From: Streptomyces sp. cf386
GTDB taxonomy: Bacteria; Actinomycetota; Actinomycetes; Streptomycetales; Streptomycetaceae
Assembly (NCBI RefSeq): GCF_900103585.1
Contig: NZ_FNHV01000016.1
Coordinates: forward strand, 62,001 to 126,000
Direction of reading: 5' to 3'
Length of the DNA stretch: 64,000 nucleotides
Shown: positions 8,137-17,449 of the stretch, piece by piece
Layout: each line of letters opens with the position of its first letter
How positions within the stretch are numbered: position 1 is the first letter of the stretch
Notes under the pieces: generated by a model
What the model was told of the DNA's origin: nothing
Databases searched by the model: none
Seen by the model: only the letters and a program-made list of their open reading frames with translations
Made by a program: the position numbers and the translations under genes

Positions 8137-9447
8137 TCACGACGCCACCGCGACCGCCCCGACCGCCGGAGTGCGCAGCATCCGCCGGGCCGTGACCAGG
8201 CTCGTCCCCAGCGTCACCGCCGCCGCGATCGCGGCCACCGCGACCCCGATGCCGTAGACCTCGCCCGGCAGCACCCCGTCGGTGCGCACCACCGTGAACG
8301 GGACGATCCCGGCCAGCGCGGCCGCCATCCCGAACAGGACTCCGGTGACGGTCAGGATCACCGTCTCGACGCCGACCGTCCCGAGCACCTGCCCCGGGGT
8401 CGCCCCGGACAGACGCTGCTGCCCGAACTCCCGGCCTCGGTAACTCGTCGCCGCGTACAGCGAGTTGACCAGCATCACGCAGACGAAGACCACGATGATG
8501 CCGACGACCGTGAAGTTGAGCGTCTCCAGGTTCTTGGCGTCGATCGACTTCGTCAGGCCCGAGGCCTCGACCGCGTCGCTCTCCACCGCCTGCAGGGTGA
8601 GCGTGGCCGTGGCCACCGCGGTGAACAGGATCAGCGACATCAGGATCCCGGCCAGATGGCCGGCCCGCTCCCGCAGGTTGCGCACCGCCAGCCAGCCGCT
8701 CGCCCCGCTCAGCGGCAGCCGGTCCAGCACGCCCCCCAGCAGCCGGGGCGCCATCAGCGCGAATCCCACCGACAGCAGGATCGCCCCGTACGCGGGCGGC
8801 GCCATCAAGGCCGCGTCCGTCGCGGAGAACACGAAGGTGGAGCAGACCGCGACCGCCCCGGCGACCAGCGCGGCGTACGCGAGGAACTTCCGTGCCCCGC
8901 CCCGCTGTTCGTGCCCACGTGTCGCCCGCCGTACGGCGAGGAAGGCGGCGCCCGCCGACGCGAGCAGTGTGATGTCGATGCCCGTCAGGAGCGCGATCGG
9001 GCCGAAGGAGTGGTCGACGGACTCGGCGACCTGGCCGCTGTCCTGGAACACTTCCAGCAGCGCCCGACCGCCCAGCATCGCCGGGCCGATCGCGAGGACC
9101 GAGCCCACCAGGCCCACGACCACCGCCTCGCCCACGACCATCCGCTTGAGCTGTGCCGGAGTCGCCCCGGAGCAGCGCAGCAGCGCCAACTCGGCAGCGC
9201 GCTGACGGACGTTGACGGTCAAGGCCGAGGCGACGGCGAAGAAGACCAGCAGGGTGCCGTAGCCGCCGACGACACCCGCCGCCGTCGACAGCGTCTCCGC
9301 GCTGGTGGAGTCGACGCCGTCCTGCCCCGCCGTGTCGTGCATCGAGTTGAACGTCATGATGATCGCCGCACCCAGGAACGCGCACAGCAGGGTGGCGAGG
9401 AACCGTCCGGGGCGGTGCCGCATCGACCGCATGGCCAGCATGAACAT
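8137..9447 (-). CDS. ABC transporter permease, FtsX/MacB type
   Basis: A 436-residue membrane protein with two FtsX-like units. A first helix near residues 15-35 is followed by an extracytoplasmic part, then helices near 55-80 and 105-130. The pattern repeats in the second half. The QRAAELALLRCSGATPAQLKRMVVGEA and GREFGQQRLSGATPGQVLGTVGVE segments are the cytoplasmic coupling motifs of each unit. Such permeases do not form classic channels but move lipids, peptides or antibiotics by mechanotransmission. The ATPase gene lies just upstream (three-base gap). No histidine kinase or response regulator is adjacent, unlike many bacitracin-type exporters. Confidence 0.9.
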   Translation of the reverse strand: MFMLAMRSMRHRPGRFLATLLCAFLGAAIIMTFNSMHDTAGQDGVDSTSAETLSTAAGVVGGYGTLLVFFAVASALTVNVRQRAAELALLRCSGATPAQLKRMVVGEAVVVGLVGSVLAIGPAMLGGRALLEVFQDSGQVAESVDHSFGPIALLTGIDITLLASAGAAFLAVRRATRGHEQRGGARKFLAYAALVAGAVAVCSTFVFSATDAALMAPPAYGAILLSVGFALMAPRLLGGVLDRLPLSGASGWLAVRNLRERAGHLAGILMSLILFTAVATATLTLQAVESDAVEASGLTKSIDAKNLETLNFTVVGIIVVFVCVMLVNSLYAATSYRGREFGQQRLSGATPGQVLGTVGVETVILTVTGVLFGMAAALAGIVPFTVVRTDGVLPGEVYGIGVAVAAIAAAVTLGTSLVTARRMLRTPAVGAVAVAS

Positions 9448-9450
9448 GGC

Positions 9451-10242
9451 TCAGACCCCCATCGCCACGGTGTCGCCGAGGTGCGCGAGGCGTTCGGCCA
9501 CCGCGTCCGGGGTCGGCGCCTGGAGGTGGCCCGCCAGCCGGCCGTCCGCCAGGAACAGCACCGAGTCGGCGTAGGAGGCGGCGACCGGGTCGTGGGTCAC
9601 CATCACCACGGTCCGGCCGTGCACCCGCACCGCCTGCTGGAGCAGCCGCAGCACATCGCGTGCGCTGCGCGTGTCCAGGGCGCCCGTCGGTTCGTCCGCG
9701 AAGATCACCCGGGGCTCGGTCACCAGGGCACGGGCGATGGCCACGCGCTGCCGCTGACCACCGGACAGCTGGTCGGGGCGGTGCCCGAGTCGGTCGCCGA
9801 GGCCCACGGAGGTCAGGACCTCCTTCGCCCGCTGTCGGTCGACGCGCTGCCCGGCGAGCTTGAGCGGCAGCACGGTGTTCTGGGCGACGGTCAGCGTCTC
9901 CAGCAGGTTGTACTGCTGGAACACGAACCCGATCCGGCCGCGCCGGAACTTCGTCAGCTCCGCCTCGCCACCCCCGGTCAGTTCGGTGCCGTCCACCCGC
10001 ACGATGCCGCTGTCGGGCCGGTCGAGACCGGCCGCGCAGTGCAGCAGCGTGGTCTTGCCGGACCCCGACGGCCCCATCACCGCGGTGAAGGTGCCGCGCC
10101 CCAGACCGAGGGTCACCCCGTCCAGAGCGGTCACCGCGCTGTCGTCCGAACCATAGGTCTTGCTGACCTTGACCAGCCGGAGCGCTTCGGCGGCGGGTCC
10201 CTGGTCGTGCGTACGTCGCGAGGTTGCGCGAAACATCGTCAT
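9451..10242 (-). CDS. ABC transporter ATP-binding protein, MacB/LolD type
   Basis: A 263-residue ATPase. Walker A is GPSGSGKTT (near residue 62), the Q-loop lies in FVFQQYNLLETLT, the signature is LSGGQRQRVAIARAL, and Walker B VIFADEPTGALD follows. The VFQQYNLL Q-loop and ADEPTGALD text are hallmarks of the MacB/LolD/FtsE branch, which partners FtsX-type permeases such as the next gene. GTG at 10245 and ATG at 10242 are adjacent. The ATG was chosen because the GGAGA ribosome site would touch the GTG. The 170-base upstream gap is shared with the divergent hypothetical gene. Confidence 0.93.
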   Translation of the reverse strand: MTMFRATSRRTHDQGPAAEALRLVKVSKTYGSDDSAVTALDGVTLGLGRGTFTAVMGPSGSGKTTLLHCAAGLDRPDSGIVRVDGTELTGGGEAELTKFRRGRIGFVFQQYNLLETLTVAQNTVLPLKLAGQRVDRQRAKEVLTSVGLGDRLGHRPDQLSGGQRQRVAIARALVTEPRVIFADEPTGALDTRSARDVLRLLQQAVRVHGRTVVMVTHDPVAASYADSVLFLADGRLAGHLQAPTPDAVAERLAHLGDTVAMGV

Positions 10243-10412
10243 CACTCTCCGTCCGGCACTCCCTGTGCCCTGTCGACGAAGCTACGGAGCAGGCGCCTTT
10301 GCCACATTGGGCGCAGAACCCGAATTGCCGGGTGTACTCAGCGACACCACCGACGGGGGGTCGGCAGCCGGTGACCGAAGGCGATGTCAGTGGTGGGCGG
10401 TACGTTGCGGGC

Positions 10413-11003
10413 ATGGGGATCTATCTGGTGAGCGTCGGGGCGCAGGAGTGGTTCGGCGAGGAGGAGGACGGGCGGGGGGACGTCGCCGCCGGTCTGAACG
10501 AGGAGTTGAGGCGCCGCGGGCTTCCGCCGTACACGAGCGTCCCCGAAGAGGCGGGGTTCGCTCCTGGTTCCGGGACCGGCTTCGAGGAGAAGCTCGTCCC
10601 GCCCATGGACGGCTTCAGCGCGCTGTGCCGGGCACATCTGTCGCGGGCGGAGGAGGAGTTGCTCTGCGGCTGGACGGTGCTGGTGCCGGTGTCGCTCGAC
10701 GAGGAGATCGAGTTGCCCGTCGAGTGCGCCTACGACCTGACGACGACCATCGCCGGCGCCCCGCAGATTCTCGCCCTCGCGCAGCGGCTCGCGGAGGCCG
10801 TCGAGCTGCCCACCGACCGGATACCGGCGGCATCGGACAACCTGGAGCTGACCAGCTGGTTCCTGGACGGCCAGGCCAAGGAGACCGCGGCGGCCCGGCC
10901 CGGACGGTGGTGCGACGACCTCGACGTGTCGTTCTACGTGGCGCTGTACCTACGCGCCGCCCAGCACTCGATACGGCGTGGCTGCCCGATCGTCTACTCC
11001 TGA
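10413..11003 (+). CDS. Conserved-looking hypothetical protein
   Basis: A 196-residue acidic soluble protein that I cannot assign to a family. It starts MGIYLVSVGAQEWFGE and has no signal peptide or membrane helix. A YDLTTTIAGAPQILALAQRLAEAVELP segment predicts a long amphipathic helix, and the DVSFYVALYLRAAQHS segment near the end is aliphatic. The codon usage is strongly GC3-biased, as in its neighbours, which supports real coding. The ATG at 10413 was chosen because the frame upstream reads as non-coding sequence. It precedes, on the same strand and with a 95-base gap, a membrane protein gene; a joint function is possible but not shown. Confidence 0.65.
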   Translation: MGIYLVSVGAQEWFGEEEDGRGDVAAGLNEELRRRGLPPYTSVPEEAGFAPGSGTGFEEKLVPPMDGFSALCRAHLSRAEEELLCGWTVLVPVSLDEEIELPVECAYDLTTTIAGAPQILALAQRLAEAVELPTDRIPAASDNLELTSWFLDGQAKETAAARPGRWCDDLDVSFYVALYLRAAQHSIRRGCPIVYS

Positions 11004-11098
11004 CCGCGGGCGGAGGATGCGGCTCCGTGACATCGGTGACCGGACTGGTGCCCGGGGAGACTTCCCCGCAGGGCTCCGATACCGGTACAGGTGTGCTC

Positions 11099-12028
11099 AT
11101 GACGGATAACGGGGGGCGCCGCCAGGTGTGGTGGCGTGGCATGCGGGAGTCGGTCCAGGGGGCGGACACCGAGTTGTGGCCCGAGGGGCTGGCGGATGTC
11201 GTGCCGGGCGGCTTCGAGCCCGGCTATGTGCAGTTCGGTGATCTGTATCCCGAACAGCAACTGCAGTTACAGCTCCTCTACGGCGCCTCGCAGCGCGCTT
11301 TCGAGCGCAGGACGCGCGTGTCGGCACGGGTCACCGTGGTGCGGGTGCTCGGCAACGCGCTGAGCGACCCACGGCTCGGCGACGCCAAGCCGAACGAGCA
11401 TCTCGCCGAGTATCTCGACCAGGAGATCGCCGACTTGAGAGGGCGGCTGGCGCAGGACAGTGCGACCGCCGTCAGCCGGGGCCTCAACATCGGTCTCGCG
11501 ATGGGCTCGGCCGCCAGCCTGGCCCTGCTCGCCGTGCCGGTGCTCTGGGGCGTCGACCTGCTCGGCGCGCTGGGCGTGGCGCTGAACTGCACCAATCGCT
11601 GGAATCTGCTGGGCGCGTTCGTGTGCGGTGGCGTCGGCGCGTTCGGGGCCGTACTCAGCGTGCTGGTCCGGCTGCGGGGGAGCGCGGACCAGTTGGCGCG
11701 CCGGCAGTCCAACGGGCGGGAGGGCATCGTCGTCCCCGGGCAGATGGCCCGCAGCATGCGCCACGAGGGCGTCTACCGGGTCTTCGTCGGCTGGATCCTG
11801 GCCCTCGCGCTCTACTTCCTGCTCAGCGGCGGCATCGTGACCGTCTTCGAGCCGCCCGCCACCACCACCGAGATCTGCCCGGCGGCGGGGAGCCCGGGAT
11901 CGGCCGCCGCGGGCACCGAGTTCTGGGGCTTCTGGTGCGCCATCGGCTTCGTGGCCGGCTTCAACGAGCGGTGGGCTTTCGGCATCCTGAGCCGCGACTC
12001 GACGCGGCGTCCGGGCAAGAATGCCTGA
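11099..12028 (+). CDS. Membrane protein of unknown function, with a TTA codon
   Basis: A 309-residue protein. The soluble N-terminal half (to about residue 140) is rich in Gln and Arg. Two hydrophobic segments lie near residues 140-160 and 175-200, a third near 235-255, and a last one close to the C-terminus (FWGFWCAIGFVAGFN). Between helices 2 and 3 lies a basic loop. I do not recognise the family. Leucine codon 57 (11267-11269) is TTA, which in Streptomyces is read only by the developmentally controlled bldA tRNA, so expression is probably limited to late growth. The start is uncertain: a GTG at 11093 is also possible and no clear ribosome site is seen. Confidence 0.7.
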   Translation: MTDNGGRRQVWWRGMRESVQGADTELWPEGLADVVPGGFEPGYVQFGDLYPEQQLQLQLLYGASQRAFERRTRVSARVTVVRVLGNALSDPRLGDAKPNEHLAEYLDQEIADLRGRLAQDSATAVSRGLNIGLAMGSAASLALLAVPVLWGVDLLGALGVALNCTNRWNLLGAFVCGGVGAFGAVLSVLVRLRGSADQLARRQSNGREGIVVPGQMARSMRHEGVYRVFVGWILALALYFLLSGGIVTVFEPPATTTEICPAAGSPGSAAAGTEFWGFWCAIGFVAGFNERWAFGILSRDSTRRPGKNA

Positions 12029-12036
12029 TTCCGATT

Positions 12037-12050
12037 TTGAACTGTTTCAA
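12037..12050. promoter_or_regulatory. LacI-type operator before the rhamnosidase gene
   Basis: TTGAACTGTTTCAA has five-base inverted arms (TTGAA/TTCAA). It matches the TGAA-N4-TTCA pattern of three further sites in the rhaI/importer gap. It lies 158 bases before the rhamnosidase start. A poorer copy, TGAATCGTTCCA, lies at 12168-12179. Confidence 0.55.
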
Positions 12051-12207
12051 TTCACTCCAACTTCCCTTCTGTGACTGGGGAGTTCTGTTGGATTCTGCAA
12101 GGTATTTGTCCTGATCGAACCATGGACACCTTTCACTTCTGCCACTAGCTTCAACCGTCGTTCGAGCTGAATCGTTCCAACTCCGAACAGCCGAAAGGGA
12201 CTACGGC

Positions 12208-15200
12208 ATGAACGACGGAGTCGACAGCACGAAGGGTGACGGGGTGCGTCGCAGGACGGTGCTCACCACGGCACTCGGCGCCGCACCACTGGCCATGGCC
12301 GGCGGGATCATGGGAGGCGGACCCGCCTCGGCGGCACCGACCTCGCACCGCACCGCCGTCGAGGGCCTGACGGTCGAGCACAGAACGAACCCCCTCGGCG
12401 TGGACGCCCCCCACCCCAGGTTCGGCTGGCGCATGGCCTCCTCGGCGCGAGGCCGCCGCCAGTCGGCGTACCGGATCCTCGTCGCCACCGCACCCGACCG
12501 CCTGACCCCCGCCCGGGCGGACGTCTGGAACAGCGGCCGAGTCACGTCACCCGACTCGATCGCCGTGCGCTACGCGGGCCCCGCCCTCAACTCCTCCACC
12601 CGCTACCACTGGACGGTGACGGCCTGGGACGAGACCGGCCGCCCCGTCCCCACCGCCCCGACCGCCCACTTCGAGACCGGCCTCCTCGGCACCGACGGAG
12701 TCGCCGGCTGGGACGGCGCCCAGTGGATCGCCATGGCGGGCAAGCAGCCCAACACCCCCGGCGCCCCGCTGCTGCGCCGCCAGACCCGGCTGACGGGACG
12801 CCGAGTACGCGACGCACGCCTCTACATCTCCGCCCTCGGCGTGTACGAGGCCCACGTCAACGGCCACCGGGTCACGGTCCAGCAGGGCGACGAAACCACG
12901 CACGAACTGCTGACGCCGGGCTGGACCAACTACGACAGCACCGTCAACTACTTCACCTACGACGTCACGGACCTGGTCGCGAGGGAGCGGCACCAAGGGC
13001 AGGTCACCCTGGCGGCCGTACTCGGCAACGGCTGGTACAACGGCCGTGTCTCCGACAACAGCACCTACTACTCCGCCGACGGCAACCGCCTGGCCCTCAA
13101 GGCCAAGCTCCTCGTCCGGTACGCCGACGGATCCGAGCAGACGATCGTCACCGCACCAGGCGATGACTGGAAGGCCACCGACACCGGCCCCTACCGCGCC
13201 GACGACATCTACGACGGCCAGACCTACGACGCCCGCAAGGAACTCCCGGGCTGGACGGCGAACGACTTCGACGCCTCCGGCTGGGCGGGGGTGAGCGCAC
13301 ACGACTTCACCTCCCGATTCCCCGACGCGAAGCTGGTCGCCTACCCAGGCGAGAGCGCCCGCCTGGTGCCGGACTGGGACCGCAGGCCGCACTCCGTCAC
13401 CGTCCACACCGGCGTCACCGGCCAGGACGGCAGCCCCAACGGCAAGGGCCGCATCGTCGTCGACGCCGCCCGCACGGTCACCGACCCGGCCGCCGCGGCC
13501 ACCACCGCCGTGACCCTGCGCCCCGGCGACACCGCCGTCATCGACCTCGGCCAGAACATGGTCGGAGTGCCCCGCTACACGCTGCGCGGCCCGGCGGGTG
13601 CCCAAGTCGTCTTCAAACCCGGCGAGATGCTCAACGACGACAGCGCGGGTGCCGACGGCCCCGTCGGCTCGGTCTACCGCGCCAACCTCCGCGCCGCCAA
13701 GGCCACCAGCACCTACATCCTCAAGGGCGACCCCGAGGGCGAGACCCACGAGGACACCCTGACCTTCTACGGCTTCCGCTACGTCTCCGTCACCGCGACC
13801 GACACGGTCACCCTCACCGACTTCACCGGCAGGGTCGCCACCTCCGCCCTCCACGACATCGGCACGATCACCACCGACGACACCGACGTCAACCAGCTGA
13901 TCAGCAACGTCCGTTGGGGCCAACGCGGCAACTACCTGTGGGTCCCCACCGACTGCCCCCAGCGCGACGAACGCCTCGGCTGGACCGGCGACACCCAGCT
14001 CTTCTGCAACACCGGCCTCTACAACGCCGACGCCGTCAGCTTCCTCAGCCACTTCGAGGACATCCTGATCGACTCACAGAAGACATACGGGCAGGACGGC
14101 GCCCAGTTCACCTGGGTCGCACCCGGCTCCCGCTACAACCAGCCGGTTCCCGCCAGCGGTTGGGCGGACTGCGGGGTCGTCGTGCCGTGGACGGTGTGGC
14201 AGATGTCCGGTGACACCACGGTCATCGACCGCAGTTGGGCCGCGATGAAGAAATACCTGGACTGGATACGGCAACGCACCGGCGACAGCTATGCCGGACA
14301 GGGCGCGATCTTCGGCGACTGGCTGGCCTTCCAAGTCACCAGCACCCAGCTCATCAGCGACGTCTACTACGGCTACAGCGCCCGCCTCATGGCCGACATG
14401 GCCCGCGCCACCGGCCGCGAAGACGAGTCCCGCGCCTACGACGAGCTCTTCTCCCGCATCAAGCGGGCCTTCGTCGCCAAGTACCTCGTCACCGACCCCA
14501 CCACGGGCGAGGCCACGATCCGCTCCAGCCTGGGCGAGGCACCGCCGTGGACCGGCGGAAAGCCCGAGGACAACAGCCAGACCGCCCTGCTCTGGGTCCT
14601 CAAACTGGGCTTCTACGACACCGAGGCCCAGCGCCGCCACCTCGTGAGGTCACTCGCCGAGAACATCGGCAACGACGAGGCCTACAAGGAGGCCCACCCG
14701 GACAGCACGCGCGTGAAGTACGGGGAGAACACCCTCTCCGTCGGCTTCCTCGGTGTGAACGTCCTCGCCCCCGTGCTCACCGACGAGGGCCGCGTCGACC
14801 TCGCGTACAAGCTCCTCCACCAGGACGCCATGCCGTCCTGGCTGTTCTCGGTGCGCAACGGCGCCACCACCATCTGGGAGCGCTGGAACTCGTACTCGAA
14901 GGAGGACGGCTTCGGCCCGGTCGACATGAACTCGTTCAACCACTACTCCTACGGCGCGATCATGGAGTGGATGTACGAGAGCATGGCCGGCATCGCCAAG
15001 GACCCGGAACACCCCGGCTTCCGGCACTTCTTCCTCCGGCCCCACCTCGACCCCACCGGCAAGGTCACGCGAGTGACCGGCTCGCATCTCTCGCCGTACG
15101 GCGAGATCGTCAGCCAGTGGCGGGCGGACGACCGGAAGCTGACCTACCGGGCCACGGTGCCTCCCAACACGACCGCGACCCTCCACATCCCCACCGCCGA

Positions 15201-15333
15201 CCCGTCGACGGTCCGCGAGGCCCGCACGCCCCTCTCCCGGGTCGAGGGCGTCGAGTACCTGGGCTTCGCGGACGGCACCGCCTCCTACCGCCTCCCGTCC
15301 GGCCGCTACGAGGTGACGTCCGCGCTCGCCTGA
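12208..15333 (+). CDS. Secreted alpha-L-rhamnosidase, family GH78
   Basis: A 1041-residue secreted enzyme that removes terminal alpha-L-rhamnose from glycosides. Residues 14-16 form an RRR motif before a hydrophobic stretch and ASAAP, a Tat-type export signal. Beta-sandwich domains fill the N-terminal half, beginning with the family's VEHRTNPLGVD and FGWRM motifs. The (alpha/alpha)6 catalytic domain follows from about residue 560, with DCPQRDERLGWTGD at 582-595; E588 is the likely general acid. E891 in TTIWERWNSY is the likely base. The residue roles are by analogy with characterised GH78 enzymes. The 3' end overlaps the convergent lutC by 28 bases. A TGAA-N4-TTCA operator upstream ties it to the rhamnose regulator. 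Confidence 0.95.
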   Translation: MNDGVDSTKGDGVRRRTVLTTALGAAPLAMAGGIMGGGPASAAPTSHRTAVEGLTVEHRTNPLGVDAPHPRFGWRMASSARGRRQSAYRILVATAPDRLTPARADVWNSGRVTSPDSIAVRYAGPALNSSTRYHWTVTAWDETGRPVPTAPTAHFETGLLGTDGVAGWDGAQWIAMAGKQPNTPGAPLLRRQTRLTGRRVRDARLYISALGVYEAHVNGHRVTVQQGDETTHELLTPGWTNYDSTVNYFTYDVTDLVARERHQGQVTLAAVLGNGWYNGRVSDNSTYYSADGNRLALKAKLLVRYADGSEQTIVTAPGDDWKATDTGPYRADDIYDGQTYDARKELPGWTANDFDASGWAGVSAHDFTSRFPDAKLVAYPGESARLVPDWDRRPHSVTVHTGVTGQDGSPNGKGRIVVDAARTVTDPAAAATTAVTLRPGDTAVIDLGQNMVGVPRYTLRGPAGAQVVFKPGEMLNDDSAGADGPVGSVYRANLRAAKATSTYILKGDPEGETHEDTLTFYGFRYVSVTATDTVTLTDFTGRVATSALHDIGTITTDDTDVNQLISNVRWGQRGNYLWVPTDCPQRDERLGWTGDTQLFCNTGLYNADAVSFLSHFEDILIDSQKTYGQDGAQFTWVAPGSRYNQPVPASGWADCGVVVPWTVWQMSGDTTVIDRSWAAMKKYLDWIRQRTGDSYAGQGAIFGDWLAFQVTSTQLISDVYYGYSARLMADMARATGREDESRAYDELFSRIKRAFVAKYLVTDPTTGEATIRSSLGEAPPWTGGKPEDNSQTALLWVLKLGFYDTEAQRRHLVRSLAENIGNDEAYKEAHPDSTRVKYGENTLSVGFLGVNVLAPVLTDEGRVDLAYKLLHQDAMPSWLFSVRNGATTIWERWNSYSKEDGFGPVDMNSFNHYSYGAIMEWMYESMAGIAKDPEHPGFRHFFLRPHLDPTGKVTRVTGSHLSPYGEIVSQWRADDRKLTYRATVPPNTTATLHIPTADPSTVREARTPLSRVEGVEYLGFADGTASYRLPSGRYEVTSALA

Positions 15334-15974
15334 CCGCCCACCAGCACCACCTCCAGGGTGCGCGGACCGTGCACCCCCTCGACCCGGTCCAGCTCGATGT
15401 CGCTGGTCGCCGACGGACCGGAGATCCATGTCAACGGGCGGGCCGGGTCGAGGCGTTCGAGGGCCTGCGGGACGGAGGAGACGACCTGCTCCGGGACCCG
15501 TACGACACAGATGTGGTGGTCGGGGACGAGGGTGATACGGCGGCGGCCCTGGTCGGGGCCACCGTCCAGCACGATGGTGCCGGTCTCGGCGACCGCCACC
15601 GCACACGCCGTGACCACGCTGTCGACCTGGTCCAGCTCGTGCGGGGTGTTCTCCGCCCGGTCCGGGATCCGCTCGGCGTCGGCCGCCGCGAGCCACCCGG
15701 GATCCAGCCCCGGCGGCACGGCCACACTCTTCGCCCCCCGGGCGGCGAGCATCCCCGCGATGGTCGCGGGCAGGTCCTCGGCCGTGCAGCGATGCACGAT
15801 CGCCCGGTAGTCCGCCAGGTTCTCGGCCAGCAGATCCACCGTTTCCGCGACACTCCGCTCCCCGTGCTCGCGCAGATAGTCACGGGGCACCGCCTGGTCG
15901 TACGACGGCTCGTCCGGTCCTACGTCCACCAGCGCGCGCCGCACCCGGCCCAGGATCCGTTCCCTGCTGCTCAC
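15306..15974 (-). CDS. lutC: L-lactate utilisation protein LutC
   Basis: A 222-residue protein of the LUD/YkgG family, one of three proteins that together oxidise L-lactate to pyruvate. The family core AVAETGTIVLDGGPDQGRRRITLVPDHHICVV is clear near residues 130-165, and an ISGPSATSDIE motif follows near the end. It starts with GTG overlapping the lutB stop (GTGA), so the three lut genes are translationally coupled. It is the last gene of the minus-strand series rhaI-rhaEW-rhaB-lutABC and overlaps the rhamnosidase gene tail to tail. Confidence 0.93.
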   Translation of the reverse strand: MSSRERILGRVRRALVDVGPDEPSYDQAVPRDYLREHGERSVAETVDLLAENLADYRAIVHRCTAEDLPATIAGMLAARGAKSVAVPPGLDPGWLAAADAERIPDRAENTPHELDQVDSVVTACAVAVAETGTIVLDGGPDQGRRRITLVPDHHICVVRVPEQVVSSVPQALERLDPARPLTWISGPSATSDIELDRVEGVHGPRTLEVVLVGGQASADVTS

Positions 15975-17449
15975 TTCGCGCCGTCCTTCCCACCGTTGGT
16001 CCGCTGCCACCAGTCCCGGAAGGGCTCCTTGGGCACCGCCGGCAGATCGCGGCTGCCGCTCCACGCCTTGCCGGGGCCGGGCAGCGACCGCGGATGCAGA
16101 CGCCGGGTGCGCGACGCGAGCCGCTGCCCGGCCCGCAGGGCTCCCGGCCGGCCGAACGCCCAGCGCGCCGCCCGCATGGCGGCCCGCTCGGCGGCATGCC
16201 CCTTCGCGGGCTTGAGCACCACCTTGTTGCCCCGCGAGGTCACTTCGCCGCCCTCCACGACCCGCTCCCGCAGATGCACCAGCACCTCGGGGATGTCGAT
16301 GGCCACCGGGCACACCTCGTAGCAGGCGCCGCACAGCGTCGACGCATACGGCAGCGAGGCGTCGATCTCGCTTGCCACGCCCCGGAGTTGAGGGCTGAGG
16401 ATGGCGCCGATCGGGCCCGGGTAGACCGAGCCGTACGCGTGCCCGCCCGCCCGCTCGTACACCGGGCACACATTGAGACACGCCGAGCAGCGGATGCAGC
16501 GCAGGGCCTGGCGGCCGACCTCGTCAGCGAGCGTGTCGGTGCGGCCGTTGTCGAGCAGGACCAGATGGAAGGACTTCGGCCCGTCGCCGTCCGTCGTACC
16601 GGTCCACATGGTCGTGTACGGGTTCATGCGCTCGGCGGTCGAGGAGCGGGGGAGTGTCTGCAGGAACACCTCCAGGTCCCGCCAGGTCGGCAGGATCTTC
16701 TCGATGCCGACGACCGAGATCAGCGTCTCCGGCAGGGTCAGGCACATCCGCCCGTTGCCCTCGGACTCCACGACCACCAGCGTGCCGGTCTCGGCGATCA
16801 TGAAGTTGGCGCCGGAGATCCCGACCTTGGCGCGCAGGAACTTCTCCCGCAGATGCAGGCGCGCCGCCTCGGCGAGTTCGGCGGGCGTGTCGGTGAGGCC
16901 GTCCGGGGCCGGGCGGCCCCACTCGCTCATCTCCTTGCGGAAGATGTCGCGGATCTCGCCCCGGTTGCGGTGGATCGCCGGAACGAGGATGTGCGAGGGG
17001 CGGTCCTTGCCCAACTGAACGATGAGCTCGGCGAGATCGGTCTCGTAGGCGCGGATGCCCTCCGCCTCCAGCGCCTCGTTCAGCCCGATCTCCTGCGTGG
17101 CCATCGACTTGACCTTGACGACCTCCGACTCGCCGGTCGCCTTGACGAGATCGGCCACGATCCGGTTGGCCTCGTCGGCGTCGGCGGCCCAGTGGACCGT
17201 ACCGCCCGCCGCCGTGACCGACTCCTCCAACTGCGTGAGATACCGGTCGAGATGACGCAGCGTATGGTCCTTGATCCGCTTCCCGGCCTCCCGCAGTGCC
17301 GCCCAGTCGGACACCTCCGCGACGGCCTTGGCCCGCTTGGCGCGGATGGTGTGCGTGGCGTGCCGCAGATTGCCGCGCAGGGTCTGGTCGTGCACGGCCT
17401 CGTGTGCGGCCTTCGGAAACGCCGGCATCCCGACGAATGTCCCGCTCAT
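15971..17449 (-). CDS. lutB: Iron-sulfur L-lactate utilisation protein LutB
   Basis: A 492-residue protein. The N-terminal two thirds are the LUD domain (KVKSMATQEIGLNEALE, then ISGANFMIAETGTLVVVESEGNGR). A bacterial ferredoxin-like part follows with two 4Fe-4S clusters: CIRCSACLNVCPVY and, about 50 residues on, CGACYEVCPV. This is the normal LutB plan. The C-terminal 80 residues are basic and rich in Arg, a tail common in actinomycete members. The ATG at 17449 overlaps the lutA stop (ATGA). Electrons from lactate would pass through these clusters to the respiratory chain by an acceptor not seen here. Confidence 0.95.
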   Translation of the reverse strand: MSGTFVGMPAFPKAAHEAVHDQTLRGNLRHATHTIRAKRAKAVAEVSDWAALREAGKRIKDHTLRHLDRYLTQLEESVTAAGGTVHWAADADEANRIVADLVKATGESEVVKVKSMATQEIGLNEALEAEGIRAYETDLAELIVQLGKDRPSHILVPAIHRNRGEIRDIFRKEMSEWGRPAPDGLTDTPAELAEAARLHLREKFLRAKVGISGANFMIAETGTLVVVESEGNGRMCLTLPETLISVVGIEKILPTWRDLEVFLQTLPRSSTAERMNPYTTMWTGTTDGDGPKSFHLVLLDNGRTDTLADEVGRQALRCIRCSACLNVCPVYERAGGHAYGSVYPGPIGAILSPQLRGVASEIDASLPYASTLCGACYEVCPVAIDIPEVLVHLRERVVEGGEVTSRGNKVVLKPAKGHAAERAAMRAARWAFGRPGALRAGQRLASRTRRLHPRSLPGPGKAWSGSRDLPAVPKEPFRDWWQRTNGGKDGAK

